DNA of 18,069 nucleotides from positions 1-18,069 of the forward strand of contig CAMLIZ010000089.1 of the NCBI GenBank assembly GCA_946480245.1. The letters run 5' to 3'. The notes beneath the pieces were generated by a model. That model had not been told where the DNA came from. It worked only from the letters and a program-made list of their open reading frames with translations, and searched no databases. Source of the stretch: an uncultured Pseudomonadota bacterium (GTDB taxonomy: Bacteria; Pseudomonadota; Gammaproteobacteria; Burkholderiales; Burkholderiaceae). The translations under genes and the position numbers were made by a program. Below, in pieces: positions 1-7,239 of the stretch; position 1 is the first letter of the stretch, and each line of letters opens with the position of its first letter.

Positions 1-759
1 CTGTTCCTCAACGGCAACCTGCAGTTCCACTCGCGCGACGAGTACCGCTATCACGAGGCCCTGGTGCACCCCGCGATGGCCGCGATGGGCGCGCCCAAAC
101 AGGTGCTGGTGCTGGGCGGCGGCGACGGCCTGGCCACGCGCGAGATCCTCAAGTACCCGAGCGTGCAGCACGTGACCCTGGTGGACCTGGATGCGCATGT
201 CACGCGGCTGTTCACCGAGCAGCCGCTGCTGCGCCGGCTCAACCACGACGCACTGCGCTCGCCCAAGGTGAGCGTGATCAACGACGATGCGTTCCAGTGG
301 CTCGAGCGCAGCGACGCGATGTTCGACGTGATCGTGATCGACTTTCCCGACCCGAGCAATTTCTCGATCGGCAAGCTCTACACCACCACCTTCTACGAGC
401 TGGTGGACCGGCACCTCGCCGCCGATGGCTATGCGGTGGTGCAGACCACCTCGCCGCTGGTCGCGCGCAGCAGCTTCTGGACCGTGGCCGCCACGCTGGA
501 GGCGGCGGGGCTGCAAACCACGCCGTATCACGTGCACGTGCCCAGCTTCGGCGAGTGGGGCTTCATCATCGCGGGCCGCCGGCCCTGGCACCTGCCGCAG
601 GCGCTGCCGGCGGGCCTGCGCTTTCTCACGCTGCACGGGTTGCCGGCGCTGCTGGACTTTCCGCCCGACATGGCGCGCGTGCCGGTGGAGCCGAACCGGC
701 TGTCGAACCAGGTGCTGGTGCGCACCTTCGAGGCCGAATGGGGCAAGGTGGGGCAGTGA
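1..759 (+). CDS. Spermidine synthase-like aminopropyltransferase, C-terminal part (5' end outside window)
   Basis: The reading frame is open from base 1, so the start lies upstream; 252 codons are visible. The fold is that of spermidine/spermine synthases, which move an aminopropyl group from decarboxylated AdoMet to a diamine. Visible motifs are SRDEYRYHEALVHP (11-24), the nucleotide-binding loop GGGDG (39-43), VDLD (61-64) in the position of the ribose-binding acid, the catalytic-Asp loop DFPDP (114-118, replacing the usual DSxDP) and LYTTTFY (126-132). The tail after about residue 195 is longer than in minimal SpeE. In Burkholderiales this sequence type usually has an N-terminal multi-membrane-helix region; that is family knowledge and cannot be seen here. 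The stop overlaps the next start (GTGA), implying coupling to the flavoprotein. Family assignment is firm; the true acceptor amine is unknown. Confidence 0.88.
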   Translation: MFLNGNLQFHSRDEYRYHEALVHPAMAAMGAPKQVLVLGGGDGLATREILKYPSVQHVTLVDLDAHVTRLFTEQPLLRRLNHDALRSPKVSVINDDAFQWLERSDAMFDVIVIDFPDPSNFSIGKLYTTTFYELVDRHLAADGYAVVQTTSPLVARSSFWTVAATLEAAGLQTTPYHVHVPSFGEWGFIIAGRRPWHLPQALPAGLRFLTLHGLPALLDFPPDMARVPVEPNRLSNQVLVRTFEAEWGKVGQ

Positions 760-2342
760 CGCTGTCGCGGCGCGCGTTGCTGGCCGCGAGCCTGGGCGTT
801 GCGGCATGCACGCACGACGCGGCGGCGCCGCTGGCCGGCGGCTGGGTCGGCGCCTCGGCGGCGCGCGGGCACCGGCTGCGCGACACGCAGGCCGGCGCGT
901 GGCCGGCGCCTGCGGTGCAGCGCCGCTGCGGCGTGCTGGTGGTGGGCGCCGGCATCGCCGGCCTCGCCGCCGCGCGCACGCTGGCGCAGGCCGGCATCGA
1001 CGATGTGCAACTGCTCGAGCTGGAGGACACGCCCGGCGGCAACAGCCGCGGCCACGCGATCGCCGGCATGCGCTGCCCGCTCGGCGCGCACTACCTGCCG
1101 GTGCCGCAAGCCCCCGCCGAGGAGGTGATGCAGCTGGTGGAGTCGCTGGGTCTGATGCGGCTCGAAGCGGGCCGCTGGACGCCGCTGGAGCGCCACCTCT
1201 GCCACAGCCCGCAGGAGCGTCTGTTCATCGACGGCGCGTGGGTCGACGGCCTGCTACCGCCGGCAACGGCAGGCTCGAGCACGCTGGCGCAGTACCGGCG
1301 CTTCTCGCAAGCCGTGACGCAGGCACAGCGCGCGCTCGGCTTCGCGTTGCCGACGCGCCGCGCCCCGTGGACGCCAGCGCATGCCGCACTCGACGCACAG
1401 ACCTTCGCGCAGTGGCTGGATGCCCAAGCGCTGGACGACGCGCGCCTGCGCTGGTACCTCGACTACTGCTGCCGCGACGACTACGGCGCGGGCCTGCACA
1501 CCGTGTCCGCCTGGGCGGGGCTGCACTACTTCGGCAGCCGCCACGGCTTTCATGCACCCGGCGACGAGGACGCCGAGCGCGAGCCGGTGTTCACCTGGCC
1601 CGAGGGCAATGCGTGGCTGATGCAGCGCCTGGCACAACCGCTGGCGCAGCGCATTCACACCGCGCGCACCGTGCTGCGCGTGAGCGACGAGCGCCACGCC
1701 GTCAGCGTGCTGGCGTGGGACGACGCGGCGCAACGCACAGAAGCGTGGACTGCGCAGGCGGTGGTGCTGGCGCTGCCGTTGTTCGTGGCCGCGCGCATCG
1801 TGCAGGCGCCACCGGCCGCACTGACGGAGGCAGCCGCGCGCCAGCCGCACGCGCCCTGGCTGGTGGCCAACCTGCACCTCGCCGAGGCGCTGGTCGACCG
1901 TCCGACCGGCGCACCGCCCTCGTGGGACAACGTGTGCTTCGGCGCCGACCCGCGCTCGCTGGGTTATGTGGACGCGATGCACCAGAGCACCCGCGTCGCG
2001 CCCGGCCCCACCGTGCTCACCGCCTACTGGGCCCTGCCGGCCACCGAGCGCGGCAGCTTGCTCCGTGATGACTGGCGCACCTGGACCGGCCGCGTCGTGC
2101 AGGACCTGAGCCGCGTGCACCCGGACCTGCGTGCCAAGCTGCGGCGCGCCGACCTGATGCGCTACGGCCATGCGATGAGCATCCCGGTGCCCGGCCTGCG
2201 CGGCAGCGCGGCGCTGGCGGCGCTGCAGCAGCCAGCGGGCCGGCTGCACTTCGCGCACAGCGACGGGGCCGGTTACTCGGTGTTCGAAGAGGCCTACACC
2301 GCCGGCGTGCTGGCGGGGCAGCGCATTGCGCGCAGCCTCTAG
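756..2342 (+). CDS. Exported FAD-dependent amine oxidase-like oxidoreductase (Tat-type lipoprotein signal)
   Basis: This protein has 528 residues from a GTG start inside the stop of the upstream gene (GTGA). No better start precedes the signal-like N terminus: SRR (4-6), a hydrophobic stretch, then a lipobox-like VAAC with Cys18, so a Tat-exported lipoprotein is plausible. The Rossmann FAD loop VVGAGIAGLAAA (62-73) is followed by an acidic ELED (88-91) and GGNSRG (94-99), as in the flavin amine oxidase/phytoene desaturase superfamily. The C-terminal FAD-binding segment has HSDGAGYSVFEEAYTAG (501-517). Partnership with an aminopropyltransferase suggests a polyamine or polyamine derivative as substrate, which is inference. 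The stop lies in the palindrome CTAGCTAG shared with the convergent cyclase gene. FAD fold is secure, substrate unknown; lipidation is less certain than export. Confidence 0.85.
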   Translation: MTLSRRALLAASLGVAACTHDAAAPLAGGWVGASAARGHRLRDTQAGAWPAPAVQRRCGVLVVGAGIAGLAAARTLAQAGIDDVQLLELEDTPGGNSRGHAIAGMRCPLGAHYLPVPQAPAEEVMQLVESLGLMRLEAGRWTPLERHLCHSPQERLFIDGAWVDGLLPPATAGSSTLAQYRRFSQAVTQAQRALGFALPTRRAPWTPAHAALDAQTFAQWLDAQALDDARLRWYLDYCCRDDYGAGLHTVSAWAGLHYFGSRHGFHAPGDEDAEREPVFTWPEGNAWLMQRLAQPLAQRIHTARTVLRVSDERHAVSVLAWDDAAQRTEAWTAQAVVLALPLFVAARIVQAPPAALTEAAARQPHAPWLVANLHLAEALVDRPTGAPPSWDNVCFGADPRSLGYVDAMHQSTRVAPGPTVLTAYWALPATERGSLLRDDWRTWTGRVVQDLSRVHPDLRAKLRRADLMRYGHAMSIPVPGLRGSAALAALQQPAGRLHFAHSDGAGYSVFEEAYTAGVLAGQRIARSL

Positions 2343-3797
2343 CTAGCGGCTGTTGCGCCGGTCGTGCCCGGCGCTGGCGTAGAACGCGCGCTTTTCGGCA
2401 TACATGCGCTCGTCGGCACGCTGCACTGCGGCCTCCAGCCGCTCGCCCTCGACGGCGGTGGCCGCGCCGATCGACAGGCTCAGCGGGCGGCCGCCGTGAA
2501 ACTGGTTGTTCAGCGCCAGCAGCTCGTGCAGTTGCTCGATCCACTGCTCGCCCTGGCGCGCGTCCAACCCCGGCAGCAGCAGCGCGAACTCGTCGCCGCC
2601 GATGCGGCTGGCGGTGGCGCGGCCGCCGGTGTCGGCCAGCTTGTCCAGCACCTCGCCCACGCGGCGCAGCAGCGCGTCGCCGGCTGCATGGCCGCCTTCG
2701 TCGTTGGCGGCCTTCAGGCCGTTGAGGTCGAGCATCACCACGGTCACCGGCCACGGGCCCTTGCGCTCCAGCCGGCTCAGCTCGTCGGTGTAGAAGGCGC
2801 GGTTGCGCAGGCCGGTGAGCACGTCGTGCTTGCCCAGGTATTCGAGGTAGGCCTCCGCCTTCTTGCGCGCGGTGATGTCGGTCAGCGACACCAGCACCTG
2901 GTCCCAGCGCGCCTCGTGCCCCGGCAGCACCGACAGCTGCAGGTACACGTGCACCTTCTCGCCGTCGAGCGCGTAGTTCACCACCTCGCGCTGCTGGAAC
3001 AGGCGCCCGCTCCACAGGTCGGCCAGCTGGTCGGCGAAGTGGGCGCGCATGTCGTCGCGGAACACGCGGTCCAGGTTGGCCAGCAGCGTGGCCTTGTCCG
3101 GTGCGCGGAACATGTCCAGCGTCTGCCGGTTCACGTCGATCACGCGGATCTCCTGCATGCAGCGCGTCACGAACTCGGGGTGCACGTCGAGGAAGACGCG
3201 AAAGTCCTGCACGCCGCTCGCGCGCACTTCGTCGAGCAGCGCCTTGATGCTGCCGAAGTCCTCCACCCACAGCGACACCGGCGAGTGCTCGAACAGGCCC
3301 TTCGCGTACTGCTCGCTGGCGCGCAGCGCGCGTTCGGCGCGGGCGCGCTCGGTCACGTCCTCGATCGCCAGCAGCACGCGGCTCCAGTCGTGCTCATGGC
3401 CGGGCAGCACATTGGCGCGCAGCACGATCGCCAGGCGCTTGCCGGCGAGCGTGTAGTTCACGGTCTGGCTGCTGAAGTGCAGCTGCCCGCTCCACAGCTG
3501 CGCCAGCTCCTCCACGTGCTGGTCGAACATGTCGTCGCGGAACACCTCGTGCAGGCGGCCCACCAGCTCGTCCTGAGAGGCGGCGCCGTACAGCGCCAAG
3601 CTGCGACGGTTCACGCGTAACACCTGCAGGCAGCGCGAGCACTCGGCCACGCGGGCGGGGTCGGCGCGCAGGTGCGCGCGCAGGTCGGTCACGCCTTCTG
3701 CACGCCAGCGTTCGAACAGCTGCTTCAGCGCGCTGTAGTCCTCGAGCCAGAGCGACACCGGTGCCAGCTCGAACATCTCGGCGTACAGATCGGACAC
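2343..3797 (-). CDS. Diguanylate cyclase with two tandem PAS-like sensory repeats
   Basis: This 484-residue protein is predicted to make cyclic di-GMP from two GTP. Two sensory repeats (about 9-150 and 169-310) share FxxxPVSLWxED, VFRDDM, LWSG, VNY and LPGHE at an exact 160-residue offset; they resemble PAS domains and end in the linker DVTERARAE/DITARKKAE. The GGDEF domain covers about 320-475, with the metal Asp in MLDLNG (D357), KAAND (N365) and the active loop IGGDEF (399-404). No EAL domain or membrane segment is seen, so it is probably cytoplasmic. The product-inhibition site RxxD expected five residues before GGDEF is absent (GGRA there). The GTG start at 3797 is chosen because AAGGAG lies 7 bases upstream. 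The ligand of the sensory repeats is unknown. Confidence 0.92.
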   Translation of the reverse strand: MSDLYAEMFELAPVSLWLEDYSALKQLFERWRAEGVTDLRAHLRADPARVAECSRCLQVLRVNRRSLALYGAASQDELVGRLHEVFRDDMFDQHVEELAQLWSGQLHFSSQTVNYTLAGKRLAIVLRANVLPGHEHDWSRVLLAIEDVTERARAERALRASEQYAKGLFEHSPVSLWVEDFGSIKALLDEVRASGVQDFRVFLDVHPEFVTRCMQEIRVIDVNRQTLDMFRAPDKATLLANLDRVFRDDMRAHFADQLADLWSGRLFQQREVVNYALDGEKVHVYLQLSVLPGHEARWDQVLVSLTDITARKKAEAYLEYLGKHDVLTGLRNRAFYTDELSRLERKGPWPVTVVMLDLNGLKAANDEGGHAAGDALLRRVGEVLDKLADTGGRATASRIGGDEFALLLPGLDARQGEQWIEQLHELLALNNQFHGGRPLSLSIGAATAVEGERLEAAVQRADERMYAEKRAFYASAGHDRRNSR

Positions 3798-3804
3798 CCG
3801 GCTT

Positions 3805-3810
3805 CTCCTT
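3805..3810 (-). promoter_or_regulatory. Ribosome binding site fixing the GTG start of the diguanylate cyclase
   Basis: On the minus strand this reads AAGGAG and stands 7 bases before the GTG at 3797. It is one of the strongest Shine-Dalgarno matches in the window and favours GTG over the internal ATG at codon 8. Confidence 0.75.
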
Positions 3811-3825
3811 GATTGCAGGCGGGCG

Positions 3826-3831
3826 ATTGTC
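3826..3831 (-). promoter_or_regulatory. Possible -10 element for the diguanylate cyclase gene
   Basis: GACAAT on the minus strand lies about 30 bases upstream of the GTG start, just before the ribosome binding site. It matches TATAAT at four of six positions. No convincing -35 is visible, so this is only a candidate. Confidence 0.25.
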
Positions 3832-3861
3832 CCACCCGCAGGGCAGCGCGCAGGCGCTGGC

Positions 3862-3867
3862 TAACAT
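3862..3867 (+). promoter_or_regulatory. Possible -10 element for the aldo/keto reductase gene
   Basis: TAACAT lies 35 bases before the ATG at 3903 in the 105-base divergent gap with the cyclase gene. The match to consensus is partial and no clear -35 box is present. Confidence 0.22.
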
Positions 3868-3902
3868 CCTCGGCTTTCAGGAAACCGCACGAGGACGAAC
3901 GC

Positions 3903-4886
3903 ATGAACTACCGCCGACTGGGCCGCAGCGGCCTGCGCGTGAGCGAGCTGTCGCTCGGCTCCTGGGTCACGTACCACAACCAGGTGGACACCGCCGCGGC
4001 GGTCGAGATGATGGCCGCCGCGTTCGACGCCGGCGTCAACTTTTTCGACAACGCCGAGGGCTATGCGCTCGGGCAGAGCGAGGTGGTGATGGGCGAGGCG
4101 TTGCGGCGCCTGAAGTGGCCGCGCCTGCACTACGTGGTGTCCACCAAGTTCTTCTGGGGCTTGAGCGGCCGCGAAGGCAACGGCGTGAACTACCGCAACA
4201 CGCTGAACCGCAAGTACCTGGCGCAGGCGATCGACGGTTCGCTGCAGCGCTTCGGCCTCGACCACATCGACCTCGTGTACTGCCACCGCCCCGACCCGCA
4301 CACGCCGGTGGAGGAAACCGTGTGGGCCATGAGCGACATGATCCGCCAGGGCAAGGCGCTGTACTGGGGCACCAGCGAATGGTCGGCCGACGAGATCCGC
4401 GCCGCCTGGGACGTGGCCGAGCGCCACCACCTGCACAAGCCGGTGGTGGAGCAGCCGCAATACCACCTGTTCCATCGCAAGCGTGTGGAGCAGGAGTACG
4501 CGCGCCTCTATGAGGACATCGGGCTCGGGCTCACCACCTGGAGCCCGCTCGCCTCGGGCCTGCTCACCGGCAAGTACGGCCAGGGCATTCCGCAAGGCAG
4601 CCGTGGCGCGATGGAGACCATGAGCTTCCTGCGCGACCAGCTCACCGACCGGCGCAAGAACGAGGCCGTGGCGCAACTGAAGCCGATCGCCGACCAGCTG
4701 GGCGCCAGCCTGGCGCAGCTGGCGATCGCCTGGGTGCTGAAGAATCCGCGCGTCAGCAGCGTGATCACCGGCGCGTCGAAGCTGCAGCAGCTGCAGGGCA
4801 ACCTGGGCGCGGCGGGCGTGGCGGAGAAGATCACGCCCGAGGTGCTGGCGCGCATCGACGCGATCACCGCGCCGCTGGCGCAGTAG
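3903..4886 (+). CDS. Aldo/keto reductase, potassium-channel beta-subunit-like family
   Basis: This is a 327-residue NADPH-dependent oxidoreductase predicted to reduce aldehydes or ketones in the cytoplasm. The (beta/alpha)8 fold signatures are [16 protein letters not shown] near the N terminus and the catalytic tetrad D49, Y54 (in DNAEGY), K82 (STKFFW) and H128 (YCHRPDP). The cofactor end includes [13 protein letters not shown] (213-225) and VITGASK (287-293). Overall sequence resembles the Kv-beta/YghZ branch of the superfamily, and length is normal. The ATG has GAGGA seven bases upstream (3891-3895); a longer in-frame extension lacks family similarity. It stands alone, divergent from the cyclase and convergent with the small exported protein, with a 6-base gap. 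The physiological substrate cannot be told from sequence. Confidence 0.94.
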   Translation: MNYRRLGRSGLRVSELSLGSWVTYHNQVDTAAAVEMMAAAFDAGVNFFDNAEGYALGQSEVVMGEALRRLKWPRLHYVVSTKFFWGLSGREGNGVNYRNTLNRKYLAQAIDGSLQRFGLDHIDLVYCHRPDPHTPVEETVWAMSDMIRQGKALYWGTSEWSADEIRAAWDVAERHHLHKPVVEQPQYHLFHRKRVEQEYARLYEDIGLGLTTWSPLASGLLTGKYGQGIPQGSRGAMETMSFLRDQLTDRRKNEAVAQLKPIADQLGASLAQLAIAWVLKNPRVSSVITGASKLQQLQGNLGAAGVAEKITPEVLARIDAITAPLAQ

Positions 4887-4892
4887 CGGGCT

Positions 4893-5393
4893 TCAGTAGC
4901 GCTTGGGAATCGCCGGCGTGCTCGCGCTGCCTTCGCCGGCCACGCGCGGGCTGTGCGCCGGCACCGGGGCGGCATAGCGCACCTGCAGCCGCCACTCGTC
5001 GCCGGCGCGAACCCAGGTGTCGACCACGAAGGTGGGCCACTGCTGCGTGCCCTGGGGCCGCAGCAGGAAGCTGACCAGCGCCGCCTGGCCTTCGTCGTGC
5101 ACCGCCATCTGCTCGATCTGCGCGGCCGGCGGGCGCGCGGCCAGCGTGTGGGCCAGCCAGTCGGCGCGCGGCACCGGCTCGCCGGGCCGCTGCGCGACGC
5201 GCATCTCGAAGTCGTCGGCGAGCTGGCGTTCCAGTGCCGCGCGGTCGCCGCTGCGCGCGGCGTCCAGCAGCGTGCCCTCGAGGTCGAGGAACAACTTGAC
5301 CAGCCGCGTGACCGTGGGCACGCGGCCGGCCTGCGCAAAAGCGAGCGCCGGCAGCAGCGCCAGCGCGGCGATGGACAGGCGCCGCCGCAGCAT
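4893..5393 (-). CDS. Small exported protein with NTF2/SnoaL-like (DUF4440-type) fold
   Basis: This is a 166-residue protein with a signal peptide: MLRRR, a hydrophobic core, and a likely cleavage after ALAFA (residue 20). The mature region 30-142 has the pattern of NTF2-like proteins: an N-terminal helix with LLDAARSGDRAALERQLADDF (42-62), and strands ending in DTWVRAGDEWRLQVRYAAP (125-143). Such folds serve as enzymes or as ligand-binding scaffolds; no catalytic residue can be assigned. The tail 145-166 looks disordered. The ATG is chosen because it starts the signal peptide and lies two bases after the TGA of the EXO-like gene, implying translational coupling; extension into the upstream gene gives no sensible sequence. 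Function is unknown, possibly linked to the secreted neighbour. Confidence 0.78.
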   Translation of the reverse strand: MLRRRLSIAALALLPALAFAQAGRVPTVTRLVKLFLDLEGTLLDAARSGDRAALERQLADDFEMRVAQRPGEPVPRADWLAHTLAARPPAAQIEQMAVHDEGQAALVSFLLRPQGTQQWPTFVVDTWVRAGDEWRLQVRYAAPVPAHSPRVAGEGSASTPAIPKRY

Positions 5394-5395
5394 GC

Positions 5396-6331
5396 TCAGA
5401 GCTTGAGGTCGCAGTAGCCGCCGCTCGCATTGACCCAGTTGCGCTGGATCAGGAAGTCGCGCGTGCCAAGCTTCATGTTGGCCTTGGCGCCGTTGGCGGT
5501 GGTGTACTCGGTGCCGAAGGTCCAGGCGCACTTGTCGGCGTTTTCATAGCCGCGCCGGTCGTACCAGGCGTTGAGGTCCGGGTCGGTGACCGCCTCTTCC
5601 AGCTCGTGCGACAGGATGCTGGCCATGCCGTCGGCACCGGCGTTGCCGTTGGGGCCGGTGGTCTGCGCGGCGCAGGAGTTGGGGCAGCGGTCGGGGTTGC
5701 CGACGAACGAGTACTTGATGTCGGCGCCCGCGATCGTGCCGTGCGTGTGCCAGCCACAGTACTGCGTGCAGAAGCCGGATGAGGCCGTGACGTCCGACGA
5801 GGTGAGCACGAAGTACACCGCGTTGCTGTCCTTCGGCAGCCGGCCGCTGCTGATCGCGCTGGCCACCACCTGCTGGATCTGCGCGTCGCTCATCGAGGTG
5901 CCCTGCGAGTAGCTGTCGGTGGTGCTCTGCAGGAAGTTGACGCGGTTGGTGACCTTGACCTTGGCGCCGTCGTAGTAGCTGGTGTTGATATTGAAGTACG
6001 GCGAGCCGCCGATGTTGTTGGCCAGGTCGGTGAGGATGGTGGGCGCGGTGTTGCCGCTCCAGTTGCCGTACCAGATGTAGTAGACGTTGGTGCCGATGTT
6101 GCTGTTGAGCAGCGGGCCGCCGTTGTAGTTGATGCCGTTGCTGCCGCCACCATGCTTGGCCGCCGCCGCATGCCAGCGCGCGAACGCGCCGGGCGAGTTG
6201 TCGAGCTCGCCCTGGCCCTTGCCGGTGGGGCGGTACACCGACTGGTCATCGGCCCTCACGCCGGCAGCCTGGGCCAGCATCGCGGACAACAACAATACGC
6301 CGGCAACGCCGGCACGCAATGCAACACGCAT
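5396..6331 (-). CDS. Secreted EXORDIUM/PHI-1 (phosphate-induced protein 1)-like protein
   Basis: This is a 311-residue secreted protein with a signal peptide (about 1-22, hydrophobic core, cleavage near AQA). The mature part resembles the PHI-1/EXORDIUM family, best known as apoplastic plant proteins linked to brassinosteroid and phosphate responses: YNGGPLLNSNIGTNVYYIWYGNW (69-91), the centre FVLTSSDV (174-181) with FCTQYCGWH (187-195), CPNSC (216-220), and SHELEEAVTDPDLNAWYD (241-258) followed by ENADKCAW (263-270). Six cysteines (188, 192, 216, 220, 268, 307) could form three disulfides. The HELEE segment looks like a metal or hydrolase motif, but activity is not established. AGGAG lies six bases before the ATG. 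It is the first gene of a two-gene unit. Family recognition is good; function in bacteria is unknown. Confidence 0.85.
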   Translation of the reverse strand: MRVALRAGVAGVLLLSAMLAQAAGVRADDQSVYRPTGKGQGELDNSPGAFARWHAAAAKHGGGSNGINYNGGPLLNSNIGTNVYYIWYGNWSGNTAPTILTDLANNIGGSPYFNINTSYYDGAKVKVTNRVNFLQSTTDSYSQGTSMSDAQIQQVVASAISSGRLPKDSNAVYFVLTSSDVTASSGFCTQYCGWHTHGTIAGADIKYSFVGNPDRCPNSCAAQTTGPNGNAGADGMASILSHELEEAVTDPDLNAWYDRRGYENADKCAWTFGTEYTTANGAKANMKLGTRDFLIQRNWVNASGGYCDLKL

Positions 6332-6337
6332 GGAACT

Positions 6338-6342
6338 CTCCT
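6338..6342 (-). promoter_or_regulatory. Ribosome binding site of the EXO-like gene
   Basis: The minus strand reads AGGAG six bases before the ATG at 6331. The remaining upstream gap to 6476 shows no clear promoter or terminator. Confidence 0.65.
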
Positions 6343-6476
6343 GGCAGTTGGGACGTACGCCGCCCCGGTCGGGCAGCGGCTGGTTGGTGTGCCGATGCTA
6401 GGAGCAAACACCGCGTCGCGGGCGCTTCATACAGGGGAGGGAAGCTGATCGTTTCCCCCGATGTCCACCACCGCGC

Positions 6477-7184
6477 TCAGCGGTAGCTGACGAGGCCGGG
6501 ATCGGCGGTGACCTCGAGGTGGGCCGCGCTGTTCAGCTGCGCGAGATGCAGCCGCGCGCCGCTGAAGCTGATGCGCGTGACGCCGCTGTTCACCAGGCCG
6601 AAGCACACCTGCGCAGCCTTGTCGTCGGCCAGGCCCAGCAGATGCTGGCAGATCGCACTGATCGGCCCGCCGGACGTCACGACCAGCATGCTGTGTCCGT
6701 CCTCCGCGCTCGCCAGCGCACGTTCGAGCGCGGCCACGCAGCGCAGGCGAAAGGCCGGCCAGCCGAGCGTGTAGTCGGCGTCGTGCGCGCCGCTCATCCA
6801 GCGCGCCATCGCTTCGGCAAACAGCTGCTGGAACGCGCGGCGCGGCCGCGGCTGCTCGCGCAGCCAGGCGCGCATGGCACCCGGCGCGCGAAAGTCGGGC
6901 CGCGCCGCAAGCAGCATCGCGTCATGGTCGAACTCGTCGAAGCCCGCATCGGGTTCGGCCATACCGGCGGGGCGCAGGGCGGCCGGCAGCGCTTCGAGGA
7001 AGCCTTCCGCCGTCTGCCGGTGTCGCTTCAAGGTGCCGCGGTGCAGCGCGTGCACCGCACGGTTGCAACGCCCGAACCACTCACCGAGCAGGCGCGACTG
7101 GCGCTCGCCCAGCGCCGACAGGCAGTCGTAGTCGTCCGCGTCGAACGAGGCCTGGCCGTGGCGTACGAGGTGGATCTGTCCCAT
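6477..7184 (-). CDS. Histidine phosphatase (phosphoglycerate mutase-like) family protein
   Basis: This is a 235-residue protein of the histidine phosphatase superfamily, which hydrolyses phosphate esters through a phospho-histidine. LVRHGQASF (6-14) holds the nucleophile H9, LKRHRQTAE (52-60) gives the second phosphate-binding Arg, and GFDEFDH (81-87) supplies the acid. Where most members have a second catalytic His (HGG), this one reads [11 protein letters not shown] (168-178), with Ser171 instead; the fold is intact. The ATG at 7184 is preferred because it directly precedes the first strand; a GTG at 7223 would add 13 Ala-rich residues, and neither has a good ribosome binding site. It follows the MurU-like gene by 55 bases on the same strand, so co-transcription is likely. 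The substrate is unknown. Confidence 0.88.
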   Translation of the reverse strand: MGQIHLVRHGQASFDADDYDCLSALGERQSRLLGEWFGRCNRAVHALHRGTLKRHRQTAEGFLEALPAALRPAGMAEPDAGFDEFDHDAMLLAARPDFRAPGAMRAWLREQPRPRRAFQQLFAEAMARWMSGAHDADYTLGWPAFRLRCVAALERALASAEDGHSMLVVTSGGPISAICQHLLGLADDKAAQVCFGLVNSGVTRISFSGARLHLAQLNSAAHLEVTADPGLVSYR

Positions 7185-7239
7185 GGCGGCAGCATCGCCG
7201 GCCGTGGCCGGTGCGGCAATCACCCAGGCGACATGCCGC

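Noticed and set aside
297..755. In-frame upstream extension of the flavoprotein gene
   Set aside because: It overlaps the SpeE-like catalytic domain in another frame. The signal sequence starting at the GTG at 756 marks the real N terminus.
5394..5531. 46-codon upstream extension of the NTF2-like gene
   Set aside because: It is a frame-shifted copy of the end of the EXO-like gene, and it would bury the signal peptide.
6439..6457. Possible hairpin GGGAA...TTCCC between the phosphatase and EXO-like genes
   Set aside because: The stem is only 5 bp, the loop is 9 bases and there is no T-run on either strand side, so it is not a credible terminator.
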